The position numbers and the translations under genes were made by a program. This document shows positions 52,331 through 60,740 of a DNA stretch of 64,000 nt, piece after piece. The notes beneath the pieces are model-generated. The model did no database searches, was not told the origin of the DNA, and saw only the letters and a list, made by a program, of their open reading frames with translations. Source of the DNA: Sedimentibacter hydroxybenzoicus DSM 7310 (GTDB lineage Bacteria > Bacillota > Clostridia > Tissierellales > Sedimentibacteraceae); assembly GCF_013403245.1 (NCBI RefSeq), contig NZ_JACBNQ010000003.1:124001-188000 (forward strand). The letters are read 5' to 3'. Numbering within the stretch: the first letter of the stretch is position 1; every line of letters begins with the position of its first letter.

Positions 52331-53884
52331 TCAATCAGTAAAAAACGGAAAGCTTAAACAAAATTCCGTACCTTTTCCCGGTTGGCTTTCAACATCAATC
52401 TTCCCATCCTGAAGTTGAACAAGTTTTTTAACAATTACCAGACCTAAACCGGTTCCTTTTATTGCTGAATCTGTGTTGCGCTGGTTTTTGACACTATAAA
52501 ATCTATCCCATATATGCGGAAGTTCATCGGGAGAAATACCGATGCCATTATCTTTAATTGTGAGTTGAACTTCATCCTCATACGTTTCTATTATAACGTT
52601 TATACTTCCGTTATCAGTAGCATTGATTGCATTTTTAAGCAAATTCCTGATAATTTGCTCCATACGGTCAACATCTCCCAGCACTACTGATTTATCTGAT
52701 TTCTTCGTAAACAGAATAGTACTGTTATTAATTTTAGCTATCCCTTCCATAGACATGACTACACCCTGAGCTAAGGCTGCTAAATCCAACGGAAGCTTTT
52801 CTACAGCAATGTCACCGCTTTCCAACCGGCTTAATGACAATATATCATCTACCAGTCTCGTAATGTGATGTGTCTGCGTGCAGATCATATCTAAATACTT
52901 ATCCTGCAATGCTTTATCTTCGGCCATACCGTCACGGACAGCTTCGGCAAATCCCTGAACAGCTGTAAGAGGAGTACGTAATTCGTGAGATATTTCTGCA
53001 AATAACCTTGTTCTTTCTCCTTCTATTTTACTGCTTTTTGACTGAATGTTTTCTAAAGTTACAGTCAATTTTTTAATTTGCTCTGAAATAACATTTATTT
53101 CATCTAATGAATACTTTTCATTATTTAATATATAATTGCCGCCATTGTATTCTGCTATACTGGTAGCTAATCGTGTAATAGGTTTTGAAATGCACATTGC
53201 TAAATAAACAGAAACAACTATAACGACCATTAAAATAATTATTCCACCGACATACAGAAATAAGCCCATTTTATTTAAAATAAGATCTGTATTAGCAGAA
53301 CGCGACTCCAACAATATACCATTTTCAACTACTTTTTCAGCATCACCCATGGGTATAAATGCCGTAAAGGTAAGCTGACCGGTTTCACTGTCAATTTTAT
53401 GTGCAACTGTGGCTTTACCGCTTGTAAGCATTTCTATAAATTTAGTATCTACTTTACTCCCGGGTACTATTTCCTGCTCTGCCGATATATTTAATATTGT
53501 ACCCTCCTGATTAAATATGGTAATACGTGCATCAAAGCTGTCTGCTAAAAATTTCAACAATTCCTGCTCAGTTCCCAATCCGGTAGTCTGTCTGGATAAG
53601 GCATAATTAACTCTTTTAGATTTACGCAATAAATCTTGCTCAATCATACCATATACTGACTGCTTCACCATGAAACTGGAAAAGCTGATCAATAAAACAA
53701 GCGCTATGCTAAAAACTATTACATTGGTAAAAAGTAATCTGGTATATATATTCTTATTGAATTGCTCTGATAATTTGTGCTTCATTTTATTCAACAAGAC
53801 TTTAATTTCGTACAAAAAAACCTTCGTTTTATGTAAAAAAACTTTAATTTTATGGACAGATGTACCATGCATAAATTTATTCAA
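52331..53884 (-). CDS. Membrane sensor histidine kinase
   Basis: A 517-residue two-component kinase. First membrane segment about 50-70, extracellular sensor about 70-200, second membrane segment about 205-228, HAMP to about 285, then HisKA with the phospho-acceptor in FAEISHELRTPLTAVQGF and HATPase with N-box RNLLKNAINATD, DNGIGISPDELPHIWDRFY and GTGLGLVIVKKLV. The N-terminal 35 residues carry a three-fold basic repeat (KIKVFLH, KTKVFLY, EIKVLLN) that is not part of the family. The start is TTG with GGAGG upstream. It follows its response regulator by six bases. Confidence 0.9.
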   Translation of the reverse strand: MNKFMHGTSVHKIKVFLHKTKVFLYEIKVLLNKMKHKLSEQFNKNIYTRLLFTNVIVFSIALVLLISFSSFMVKQSVYGMIEQDLLRKSKRVNYALSRQTTGLGTEQELLKFLADSFDARITIFNQEGTILNISAEQEIVPGSKVDTKFIEMLTSGKATVAHKIDSETGQLTFTAFIPMGDAEKVVENGILLESRSANTDLILNKMGLFLYVGGIIILMVVIVVSVYLAMCISKPITRLATSIAEYNGGNYILNNEKYSLDEINVISEQIKKLTVTLENIQSKSSKIEGERTRLFAEISHELRTPLTAVQGFAEAVRDGMAEDKALQDKYLDMICTQTHHITRLVDDILSLSRLESGDIAVEKLPLDLAALAQGVVMSMEGIAKINNSTILFTKKSDKSVVLGDVDRMEQIIRNLLKNAINATDNGSINVIIETYEDEVQLTIKDNGIGISPDELPHIWDRFYSVKNQRNTDSAIKGTGLGLVIVKKLVQLQDGKIDVESQPGKGTEFCLSFPFFTD

Positions 53885-53890
53885 ACTGAA

Positions 53891-54589
53891 TCATTCCTCC
53901 TTTGACGGAGGTGTAAACTGGTATCCCACACCCCAAACTGTCGTTATATATTCATGTGGCAGTTCTTTCAACTTTTCCCTTAATCTTCGAATATGAACAT
54001 CTACCGTGCGCTGATCACCAAAATAGTCATAACCCCAGACTGCTGTCAAAAGGTCATCCCTTGTATAAACACGGCGAGGATTCTGAGCCAGATGATAGAG
54101 TAAATCAAACTCTCTGGGAGTCAATTCTATTGCCGAATCACCTACATTTACTCTTCTGATATCAGCCTGTATTTCTAAATCGCAGTATTTTAACTTAGCG
54201 TATTTAACATCATCGATAGGTTGTGTACGTCTCTGAACTGCTTTAATTCTTGCAACAAGTTCCCTTGGACTGAAAGGCTTGGAGACATAATCATCCGCAC
54301 CCATTTCCAGACCTAAAACACGGTCTGCTTCTTCTCCTTTAGCTGTAAGCATAATTATAGGAATCATTCTGATAGACCTTAATTTTCGGCAAAGGGTAAG
54401 CCCATCTATACCCGGAAGCATAATATCAAGAATTACAACATCAGGATTCTCCCTGTCAAAAGCTGATAATACTAAATTGCCATCATTTATACCTATAACG
54501 TTAAAGCCTTCTCTTTCTCCGTACAGCTTAACTAATTCCAATACATTCGGATCATCATCCACGACTAAAACTTTACCCAAATAAGACAT
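53891..54589 (-). CDS. OmpR-family response regulator
   Basis: A 232-residue regulator. The receiver has VVDDDPNVLELVKLYGERE, the phosphorylated Asp in PDVVILDIMLPGIDGL, and the conserved K in DDYVSKPFSPREL. The winged-helix output domain has ELTPREFDLLYHLAQNPRRV and RTVDVHIRRLREKL. AAGGGGG precedes the ATG. The kinase follows immediately, so the pair is an operon with a consensus promoter at 54713-54741. The target genes are not known. Confidence 0.95.
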   Translation of the reverse strand: MSYLGKVLVVDDDPNVLELVKLYGEREGFNVIGINDGNLVLSAFDRENPDVVILDIMLPGIDGLTLCRKLRSIRMIPIIMLTAKGEEADRVLGLEMGADDYVSKPFSPRELVARIKAVQRRTQPIDDVKYAKLKYCDLEIQADIRRVNVGDSAIELTPREFDLLYHLAQNPRRVYTRDDLLTAVWGYDYFGDQRTVDVHIRRLREKLKELPHEYITTVWGVGYQFTPPSKEE

Positions 54590-54712
54590 GTTTTCCCCCT
54601 TATCTGTACTTTCATTATTATGTATATTAATACATTTTATTTTCTTAAATTTCCAGTAATCTCACAAATAGATTGAATTTTTATTTACAAAAATTATATT
54701 TTAATATTTGAA

Positions 54713-54741
54713 ATTATATATGACCGAAATTATGTTGTCAA
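54713..54741 (-). promoter_or_regulatory. Consensus promoter of the two-component operon
   Basis: Minus strand TTGACA at 54736-54741, 17-base spacer, TATAAT at 54713-54718. Both hexamers are perfect. The start is near 54706, giving a leader of about 117 bases. Confidence 0.85.
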
Positions 54742-54775
54742 CATTTATCGCCTTTTTATTCACTTCCAAAATACG

Positions 54776-54819
54776 TAAAAAGCCCGGCAACAAGAAAATT
54801 ATTTCTTTATGCCGGGCTA
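54776..54819 (-). terminator. Intrinsic terminator of a tiny transcription unit
   Basis: AGCCCGGCA and TGCCGGGCT pair around a loop of about 20 bases and are followed on the minus strand by TTTTTAC. The stem begins at the stop codon of the 18-codon frame at 54817-54873. Confidence 0.85.
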
Positions 54820-54873
54820 ATGCAGCCACCAAACTCGCGTTGTAGTAGTTTTAAAAATTTTTCTTTTTATCAT
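54817..54873 (-). CDS. Possible 18-residue basic Trp-containing peptide
   Basis: ATG to TAG encodes MIKRKIFKTTTTRVWWLH. GGGGG lies eight bases before the ATG, and the stop codon overlaps the first base of a terminator stem. The peptide is basic, with four consecutive Thr and a Trp-Trp pair. An overlapping frame (MKRQGGQVHDKK...) begins 27 bases upstream. It is separated from the response regulator by a perfect promoter, so it is not that gene's leader. A regulatory or signalling peptide is possible; unproven. Confidence 0.4.
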   Translation of the reverse strand: MIKRKIFKTTTTRVWWLH

Positions 54874-55091
54874 GAACTTGTCCCCCTTGACGTTTCATTT
54901 TCTTTTTACAAAATAATTCTATTGTAGAAATATTAACTGCCTTTTACTAAAATATAAAAAATTATTTCGAAAATATTAATAAATGTTACAAATTCGGTTT
55001 TATGTCTTTTTTTGTACTATAATAGTTAAGAGAAAACAATTGTATATGGGGTACTAAATAATGACCGTAAATTATACTAGGAGGATTTAAC

Positions 55092-56324
55092 ATGAAGCAA
55101 CTTAAAAAACTAAAAATTATATGGTTCATATTGATATTGTTGACTACTATGGTCCCAGCCTATGGATATAGTGATCAGATTGTAACAAAAGCTCTGGACC
55201 TGCTTGGAACACCTTATAATTATGATGGGAAATCACCGGACGAAGGCTTTAATACAACCAGTTTTGTACGCTACGTTTTTAAAGACGTTCTTGGCATAGA
55301 GCTCTCCGCTTTTTCAGACAGGATCTATGAGATAGGCGAATCCGTCTCCAAAGAAGAGCTTCAGGCAGGAGACCTGGTATTTTTCCGGGGAAGCAGTCTT
55401 ATCCCGGGTATTTATAAAGGAAACGGCATGTTTATAGTTCAGACTACTGAAGGAGTTGCCGAAAGAAATATTGAGAGTGAATATTGGGCTGATATATATG
55501 TCGGTGCAAAACGGCTGACGGAGACTGATATATATTATCTCCAGCCTGAAAATTATAAGGATCATGAAAATCCAGCTGTTCGGGAAGCAATGAAATATAT
55601 AAGAACTCCTTATTTATTAGGCGGAGAAACAGTTGATGGCTTTGACTGTTCTTATTTAGTTCAGACAGTATTCAGAGACGCTGAAAACATTTATTTGCCC
55701 CGCATAACCTATAAACAATGTGAAGCAGGCGAAACTATCGCTTATAAAAACAGGCGCCCCGGAGACGTAGTATATTTTTCAAAAAAAGAACAGTCTGAAG
55801 GGATATCACATGCCGCAATTTATCTGGGAAACAATTATATAATTCATGCATCCGGTGATGAAGGTATAACTACTATCAGCTATTTAGGACAAAGTCTGCA
55901 GGATCGGTTTAAGGTAGTAAAACGATTTGACTCTCTTAGTTTGCGGATGGATTTCAGAGTAGTTGAAGAAGCATATAAAACTCTGGGTATACCTTATTTA
56001 TCAGGGGGAAATACCATAGAAGGCTTTGATTACTCCGGTTTTATACAATACGTTATGAAAACAGGTCTGGATATTGATCTGCCAAGATATTCGTCCCAAC
56101 AATGGGCTTTGGGAACTGAAATAAAAACAGAAGATTTAAATATCGGAGATGTTCTGTTCTTCCAAGGATCTGAGGTACTGCTGCCAGGGTTATATATCGG
56201 AAATGGACAGTTTATCATCGTGACAAAACACGAAGGTGTAGCAATTCGTGACCTCAATATTTCAGACAGCTATTGGACTCAGCACTATGTCGGAGCAAGG
56301 CGATATGAAAAAATCAATGAGTAG
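55092..56324 (+). CDS. Triple NlpC/P60 protein, PgdS-like gamma-PGA hydrolase
   Basis: A 410-residue secreted protein with a signal peptide (about 1-26) and three tandem NlpC/P60 domains. Their catalytic-Cys positions read GFNTTSF, GFDCSYL and GFDYSGF, so only the middle domain keeps Cys; its His is in GISHAAIYLG. Length and triple layout match PgdS of Bacillus, a gamma-DL-glutamyl hydrolase acting on poly-gamma-glutamate. The adjacent PGA genes support this role. GGAGG precedes the ATG; a TATAAT -10 lies near 55017. Peptidoglycan endopeptidase activity is the alternative. Confidence 0.82.
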   Translation: MKQLKKLKIIWFILILLTTMVPAYGYSDQIVTKALDLLGTPYNYDGKSPDEGFNTTSFVRYVFKDVLGIELSAFSDRIYEIGESVSKEELQAGDLVFFRGSSLIPGIYKGNGMFIVQTTEGVAERNIESEYWADIYVGAKRLTETDIYYLQPENYKDHENPAVREAMKYIRTPYLLGGETVDGFDCSYLVQTVFRDAENIYLPRITYKQCEAGETIAYKNRRPGDVVYFSKKEQSEGISHAAIYLGNNYIIHASGDEGITTISYLGQSLQDRFKVVKRFDSLSLRMDFRVVEEAYKTLGIPYLSGGNTIEGFDYSGFIQYVMKTGLDIDLPRYSSQQWALGTEIKTEDLNIGDVLFFQGSEVLLPGLYIGNGQFIIVTKHEGVAIRDLNISDSYWTQHYVGARRYEKINE

Positions 56325-57054
56325 TCGTATTAAGGTGATTACAACAATTGCTTTATTCTTTTTATTGATAGGTTATTCAGCTTATATAAAATACGGAGGC
56401 GTAAAATTAAAGGATCAGAATGAAAGACTGAAAAAACAATTAGATATTGCAAATGAAAAAATAAAAGAACAGAAAAATGAACTTGTTGATTTAAGATCTT
56501 TATTGGACTCTCAAAAAGATATTGATTTTGAAATTGAAGTTAAGGAAACAGATTCCGATGTTACAGTTGTGGCAATTCATGGAGGTAAAATTGAAAAAGG
56601 TACTACCGAATTAGCTTATGCCTTAGCTTTTCATAATAATTACAACTACTATTCATTTCTGGGTTTAAAAAGAACAAACAATTTTTCACTGCATATTTCT
56701 TCAGATGAATTCGCTGAATTATATGCACTGGAAATGGTCTCTAAATCTGAAGTAACATTATCAATACACGGGTGCGACGGGACAGAAGAATTCACATATA
56801 TCGGAGGTCGGGACACTGAATTGGCAGACAGAATAAAAGAATCACTGACTAAGCATGGCTTTACTGTAAAGGAAGATACTCCCAGGGAACTGGAAGGTAT
56901 ATCTCCATATAACATAGTGAACAGAAATATAGACGAACGTGGAGTACAGCTGGAAATATCTGAGGGCTTAAGGACAAAGTTTTTGCCGACTGATAAGGAT
57001 ATCTTGCAAAGCTATGTTCTCGCCATAAGTGAGGCAGTCAACAATATTAAATAA
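56305..57054 (+). CDS. Poly-gamma-glutamate hydrolase-like protein, membrane-anchored
   Basis: A 249-residue protein with an N-terminal membrane segment (about 8-26), a coiled coil (about 30-70, KDQNERLKKQLDIANEKIKE) and a zinc-peptidase-like domain. The latter has VVAIHGGKIEKGTTELAYAL and later LSIHGCDGTEEFTYIGGRD, typical of the gamma-PGA hydrolase family first seen in phages (PghP). The ATG at 56305 lies inside the end of the NlpC gene (20-base overlap), so the two hydrolases are coupled. It points outward and probably trims PGA at the surface. Confidence 0.8.
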   Translation: MKKSMSSRIKVITTIALFFLLIGYSAYIKYGGVKLKDQNERLKKQLDIANEKIKEQKNELVDLRSLLDSQKDIDFEIEVKETDSDVTVVAIHGGKIEKGTTELAYALAFHNNYNYYSFLGLKRTNNFSLHISSDEFAELYALEMVSKSEVTLSIHGCDGTEEFTYIGGRDTELADRIKESLTKHGFTVKEDTPRELEGISPYNIVNRNIDERGVQLEISEGLRTKFLPTDKDILQSYVLAISEAVNNIK

Positions 57055-57064
57055 ACTGAAAAAC

Positions 57065-57113
57065 TGACAAGCTGCCTGAGAACAGTATCATATCAAAGGC
57101 AGCTTGTCAATTT
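57065..57113. terminator. Bidirectional terminator between convergent PGA genes
   Basis: TGACAAGCTGCC and GGCAGCTTGTCA pair around a loop of about 21 bases, followed by ATTTTA on the plus strand and by TTTTTC-like bases on the minus strand. It lies between the two convergent hydrolase genes. Confidence 0.85.
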
Positions 57114-57143
57114 TATTTATGTAGTATTGTTTGGAACTAATCT

Positions 57144-57998
57144 TTAATCCAAAATAACATCTTCAAAGTCCTTAATTAATTCATCAGGGGTTTTTGCACC
57201 CTTTTCTAATGCCTTCTCAACTTTCTTTTCCAAATCAGGTTTTGAAGAGCTAAACATACTTAATAACCCTTGAGATTTATTATTATTAATTTTGTCCATA
57301 AGATCAACTATTGTCGGCCAGCTTTCACTTAACGCTTGATTGATTGTGTCTGCATAATCGTTTAAGGTATCGGAATCAGCTGCAAGCTTATCTCTCAGAC
57401 CTTTGGAAACAGCAATCTGAACGCCGCCAAGCTGATAACTGTTATCAAACAGTTTATTCTTATTTACTATATTGCTGTTCATAACTCCGGCGATACGATC
57501 AGGAATACTTAAAGTTTGTACATTGTATCCCTGGGCATTAAGATGTAGTCTGATCAATTCTGCCAGCATCTTATTCTGACCGCCGATATAAGTAACTTCG
57601 CCATCACCGGCAGCTCCGATAACAGAAACGGTATAATCCGACTTATTGACTAAACTGACAGCTGTTGGTTCATCAAAATTGACAGCCTTTATAAAAAGGC
57701 TCCCATTACCGGCCGATTTAAGCCCTTCAAATAAGTAAGTGTTATATTTACCGTATCCGCTCAATGCTTCAACTAATTCCGAAGTTCCTTTTTCAATACC
57801 TCCGCCATGTATACCTAAAATTGTTGTATCACTTCCGATATCATTAGTTTTAATGGTATAATCTGAAGGATCTTCGGCCGCAGCCAGTTCGTCAAAACTA
57901 CGGTAACCTAAGCCCGGCACTAAGGCGTATATGCTTACACCAATACTGAGTGTAAACACTAAAACAAAAGCTAAAATTTTTTCGAGTTTCTTATTCAT
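57144..57998 (-). CDS. Secreted poly-gamma-glutamate hydrolase-like protein
   Basis: A 284-residue protein with an N-terminal membrane segment or signal (about 5-25), then the PghP-like domain: TILGIHGGGIEKGTSELVEA, VTYIGGQNKMLAELIRLHL and GGVQIAVSKGLRDKL. The middle His region reads VSVIGAAGDGEVTYIGG, so the second His seen in the plus-strand paralogue (SIHGCDG) is replaced by IG. It may be altered or inactive. A lysine-rich helical tail of about 55 residues is extra. ATG 57998 follows AAGGAG. It is the last gene of pgsB-pgsC-small protein-hydrolase. Confidence 0.78.
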   Translation of the reverse strand: MNKKLEKILAFVLVFTLSIGVSIYALVPGLGYRSFDELAAAEDPSDYTIKTNDIGSDTTILGIHGGGIEKGTSELVEALSGYGKYNTYLFEGLKSAGNGSLFIKAVNFDEPTAVSLVNKSDYTVSVIGAAGDGEVTYIGGQNKMLAELIRLHLNAQGYNVQTLSIPDRIAGVMNSNIVNKNKLFDNSYQLGGVQIAVSKGLRDKLAADSDTLNDYADTINQALSESWPTIVDLMDKINNNKSQGLLSMFSSSKPDLEKKVEKALEKGAKTPDELIKDFEDVILD

Positions 57999-58021
57999 AC
58001 TAACCTTACTCCTTTCATTAT

Positions 58022-58246
58022 TTAAATTATTACCGATAACAGGTAATTCGCAGCAAATATCGATATAGCTAATACCAGCAGCACAAGCGCCTGATAGCAA
58101 GTATTTCTCTTGCTGACCTTGACAAGATACAGGCATTTTTCTTTCAATGTTAATTCATTAAAACCCGCAAGTGCATCCCGATGAATGTTTATTTTGCTAA
58201 GATTTTGGCTATGCCCCTTTTTTATTAGCTCGTATGAAGTATTCAT
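58022..58246 (-). CDS. Small membrane protein of the PGA operon
   Basis: A 74-residue protein with a basic and polar cytoplasmic part and one C-terminal membrane segment (about 53-72, ALVLLVLAISIFAANYLLSV). Poly-gamma-glutamate operons commonly encode a very small fourth protein (PgsE/CapE type), and this sits at that place, between pgsC and the hydrolase. The sequence itself is too short to prove homology. GGAGGTG precedes the ATG by 11 bases. The role would be in assembly or export. Confidence 0.65.
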   Translation of the reverse strand: MNTSYELIKKGHSQNLSKINIHRDALAGFNELTLKEKCLYLVKVSKRNTCYQALVLLVLAISIFAANYLLSVII

Positions 58247-58275
58247 TTTATAGTTTTCACCTCCTTTCTATCTTT

Positions 58276-58731
58276 CTATACTATTTTGATATTTAAAAGT
58301 ATTGTGCATCCATAGGTTACCGCAATCAGCAAGCCGGTGCTTAAAAATGTTGCTGCTAAGCCCTGACGCTGAACTGTGTTTGCTAATAACCCAGGCACAA
58401 CAATACCTACCGCGCCCAAACCAGCGATATAAATATAATCAATTGGTACTACTGTTCGTATAATAAACTGTAACAATATTGCCACTATTATCATGGCTAT
58501 AAATTTTCTTTTACCGTATAAAATTGTAACCTTACTTATTCCAAAAAAAACTATTAAATAAGTTAAAACGCTGATAATCAAGGTCATCAATATGGCCTGG
58601 GGCGTTTTCATAAGCAAAGTTAAATATCCCGGTACAACAAGACCGGCAGGTAAAATTCCCGTGATTTCTGTAAATAACAAGCTTAAAATCACACTTAAAA
58701 CTATTACTGTGCTAATATCCGTAAGCTGCAA
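58276..58731 (-). CDS. pgsC: Poly-gamma-glutamate synthesis protein PgsC/CapC
   Basis: A 151-residue integral membrane protein, the expected length for PgsC/CapC (about 149). It has four to five membrane segments and the conserved starts LSLLFTEITGILPAGLVVPG YL and GAVGIVVPGLLANTVQRQGL. With PgsB it forms the polymerase that makes the gamma-linked glutamate chain at the membrane. It starts 37 bases after pgsB on the same strand. Confidence 0.9.
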   Translation of the reverse strand: MQLTDISTVIVLSVILSLLFTEITGILPAGLVVPGYLTLLMKTPQAILMTLIISVLTYLIVFFGISKVTILYGKRKFIAMIIVAILLQFIIRTVVPIDYIYIAGLGAVGIVVPGLLANTVQRQGLAATFLSTGLLIAVTYGCTILLNIKIV

Positions 58732-58768
58732 ACTGTTTTCCTCCTTTGATGATGTTTAATAAAATCCT

Positions 58769-59965
58769 TTATTTTAAATTACAGAGTTTCTGACCAGTTT
58801 CTAAATTAAAACTTTCGTGAACTATCAATTCAACCAACTCGTCTCCACCACCGTGAATATTTCCGACACCATAAATCATTCTGTTCATAAAATACTCCTT
58901 AATTAATTCATAAACCTCGTGTGGAGATAAACCTTCTGCGTTTATATATTTCTGCAGAGTGATTTTTTTAGAATTAACTACTTCAGTGATTGGTTTGACC
59001 GTCTCGCCCATTGCAACGAGGATAGCAACATCCATGTTCGGAAGAACTTCTTCCGCAATCTGCTGCGTTCTGTCAACCCTGTCCGGTCTGCAATTTACAA
59101 TTACCATGGGACTTTTTGTCGGATATCCGATAGCGGTTATATGATTCCAAATCATTCGTGTTGAATTTGGATCATTGGCGGCAAAGCCATTAACAAAATA
59201 TGATAATTTTTTGTCATCCAGCGGATATATCATCAACGCTCCCGGGTCCGGGTCAGCATTTAGCATCCCCCTTAAGGCAGTATCCTTATCAATGTTCAGT
59301 GCCTTAGCCGCAGCCAGTGCAATGGCCACATTTTCAGGAAAAATTAAATATTTGAATTTTTCCAGATAACCATCCGAGATTTCTTTTTCATCTGCAATAA
59401 TTATCCGGCTGTTTCTTTTCTTTGCCTCTTGGGTGTAATAATCATTATATTTACTGTCAGCCACAACAAGAGTTCCATTGTGCGGAATAGTAGATGTAAA
59501 GGACTCTGCTATAAAGTCCAGAGTCGGACCGCACAAATCCATATGGTCTTCACGGACATTGACAATAACGCCTATATTTGCTTTAACCAATTTTTCTTGG
59601 AACGTAATCTGGTAATCGGGATTTACGGCCATACACTCTGTTACAAATGCAGAAGCCCCAAGCTTGTCTGCTTTTTTAACGACAGCTTTTTGTTCTATAA
59701 TATTCGGGCCCAGAGGACCTCTTTTGATTGGCTCTTCTTCCTTATTCCAATAAATAATTCTTGCACTGGTTCCCGTTGTTTTGCCAACAACCTTAAGCCC
59801 CGACTCTTTCAAAATACTCGTGATTAATCTTGTTGCGGTTGATTTACCCCTTGTCCCGTTTATATTAATTCTAATATCCAGAAGATTTAATCTTTTATTA
59901 TGTTTTATTTGTTCATAAACACCTAAAATAAAAACAAAAATAATAAGAGTTGCAGCAAATTCCAA
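58769..59965 (-). CDS. pgsB: Poly-gamma-glutamate synthase PgsB/CapB
   Basis: A 398-residue Mur-ligase-like enzyme, the normal CapB length. It has an N-terminal membrane segment (about 2-14), the ATP-binding loop NGTRGKSTATRLITSILKES, GPLGPNIIEQKAVVKKADKL and the NVREDHMDLCGPTLD motif of the ligase centre. It activates glutamate with ATP and adds it through gamma-amide bonds. The product may be a capsule or released polymer. First gene of the PGA operon; no pgsA/capA is in the window, which most capsule operons have for export. Confidence 0.95.
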   Translation of the reverse strand: MEFAATLIIFVFILGVYEQIKHNKRLNLLDIRININGTRGKSTATRLITSILKESGLKVVGKTTGTSARIIYWNKEEEPIKRGPLGPNIIEQKAVVKKADKLGASAFVTECMAVNPDYQITFQEKLVKANIGVIVNVREDHMDLCGPTLDFIAESFTSTIPHNGTLVVADSKYNDYYTQEAKKRNSRIIIADEKEISDGYLEKFKYLIFPENVAIALAAAKALNIDKDTALRGMLNADPDPGALMIYPLDDKKLSYFVNGFAANDPNSTRMIWNHITAIGYPTKSPMVIVNCRPDRVDRTQQIAEEVLPNMDVAILVAMGETVKPITEVVNSKKITLQKYINAEGLSPHEVYELIKEYFMNRMIYGVGNIHGGGDELVELIVHESFNLETGQKLCNLK

Positions 59966-60133
59966 AATTTATCCTCTCCTTTCTTATCTGTTACCTCTTC
60001 AAAATTTCTACTCATTTCTTCATTACCAGCCAAATTATATCTGAAAGATATTGCAGAACCTTTTTAGAATCTTTAATATTCTTTGCTAAATTATTAACAT
60101 TTGTTAAAAAGGCAGAATAAGGCATGTTTTTTC

Positions 60134-60387
60134 AAGTTGTAACAACTGACGTACTTGAAGAATACAATGATAGCAATACTATACAGGAGCTGTGACTTTA
60201 AAGATACTGACGATCAAACTACTGCATGGATATACAAACCGAAAAAAAACCGAAATTGAATTTTTCTGGGTTTTACTCTGCGAACGACATACTTTTTACA
60301 TCTAAATTTTTAATTTTCATTGAAATTACCACATTCTTAAAAAACAAAAATCTTGAAAAATATTTATGCAGTATTTGCGTATAAATG
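60134..60387 (+). repeat. Dispersed repeat, copy B
   Basis: Resembles copy A at 52074-52322 in the same orientation. Here the first block still reads as VVTTDVLEEYNDSNTIQEL before a stop, and a shifted frame continues DFKDTDDQTTAWIYKPK. The last 45 bases (AAATATTTATGCAGTATTTG then CGTATAAAT) are the most conserved. It lies upstream of pgsB. Confidence 0.65.
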
Positions 60388-60413
60388 TATAATATATTAA
60401 TTATTTTTACAAA

Positions 60414-60448
60414 GAAAAAGAGCGCAAAAGCAAATTGCTCTTACGCTC
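60414..60448 (-). terminator. Intrinsic terminator
   Basis: GAGCGTAAGAGCAA pairs with a TTGCTTTTGCGCTC segment on the minus strand, followed by TTTTTC. It is the second of two terminators after the SLH protein gene, or ends an unrecognised short transcript between them. Confidence 0.75.
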
Positions 60449-60689
60449 ATGGTTTATTATTTATTTTCAATTATTAATAATCTTAATTGATACCATTCTC
60501 CGAAGGTGTAGCAAAATTTGATACGGATATAAGACACAATAATACCCCCAATCCATATATCACCAACCCTACATAAAACCGTTGTTAAAAGATATGGGGG
60601 TTCAGTCAGATTTGAGGCAAGGGATGGAGTTTTCAGCTCCTTTATATATTTACAGCTGGAAAATGTTTGAAAAGCATAGGACGTAACAT
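60449..60689. other. Stretch between two terminators, no recognised gene
   Basis: A minus-strand frame of 89 codons covers it (60457-60726), but it starts inside a terminator hairpin and its peptide resembles no family. It may be part of an RNA or a decayed gene end. Confidence 0.4.
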
Positions 60690-60730
60690 AAAATGCCGTA
60701 AAATTCATTTCTGAATAATACGGCATTTTT
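60690..60730 (-). terminator. Intrinsic terminator after SLH protein
   Basis: AAAATGCCGTA and TACGGCATTTT pair around a loop of about 18 bases. It lies 10 bases past the stop of the SLH gene. Confidence 0.8.
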
Positions 60731-60740
60731 ATAGTCCATG

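Noticed and set aside
54776-54873. Trp-Trp peptide as an attenuator of the two-component operon
   Set aside because: A perfect TTGACA-17-TATAAT promoter lies downstream of the terminator, so the operon does not depend on read-through.
60457-60726. 89-codon minus-strand frame
   Set aside because: It begins inside a terminator stem, has no ribosome binding site, and its peptide resembles nothing known.
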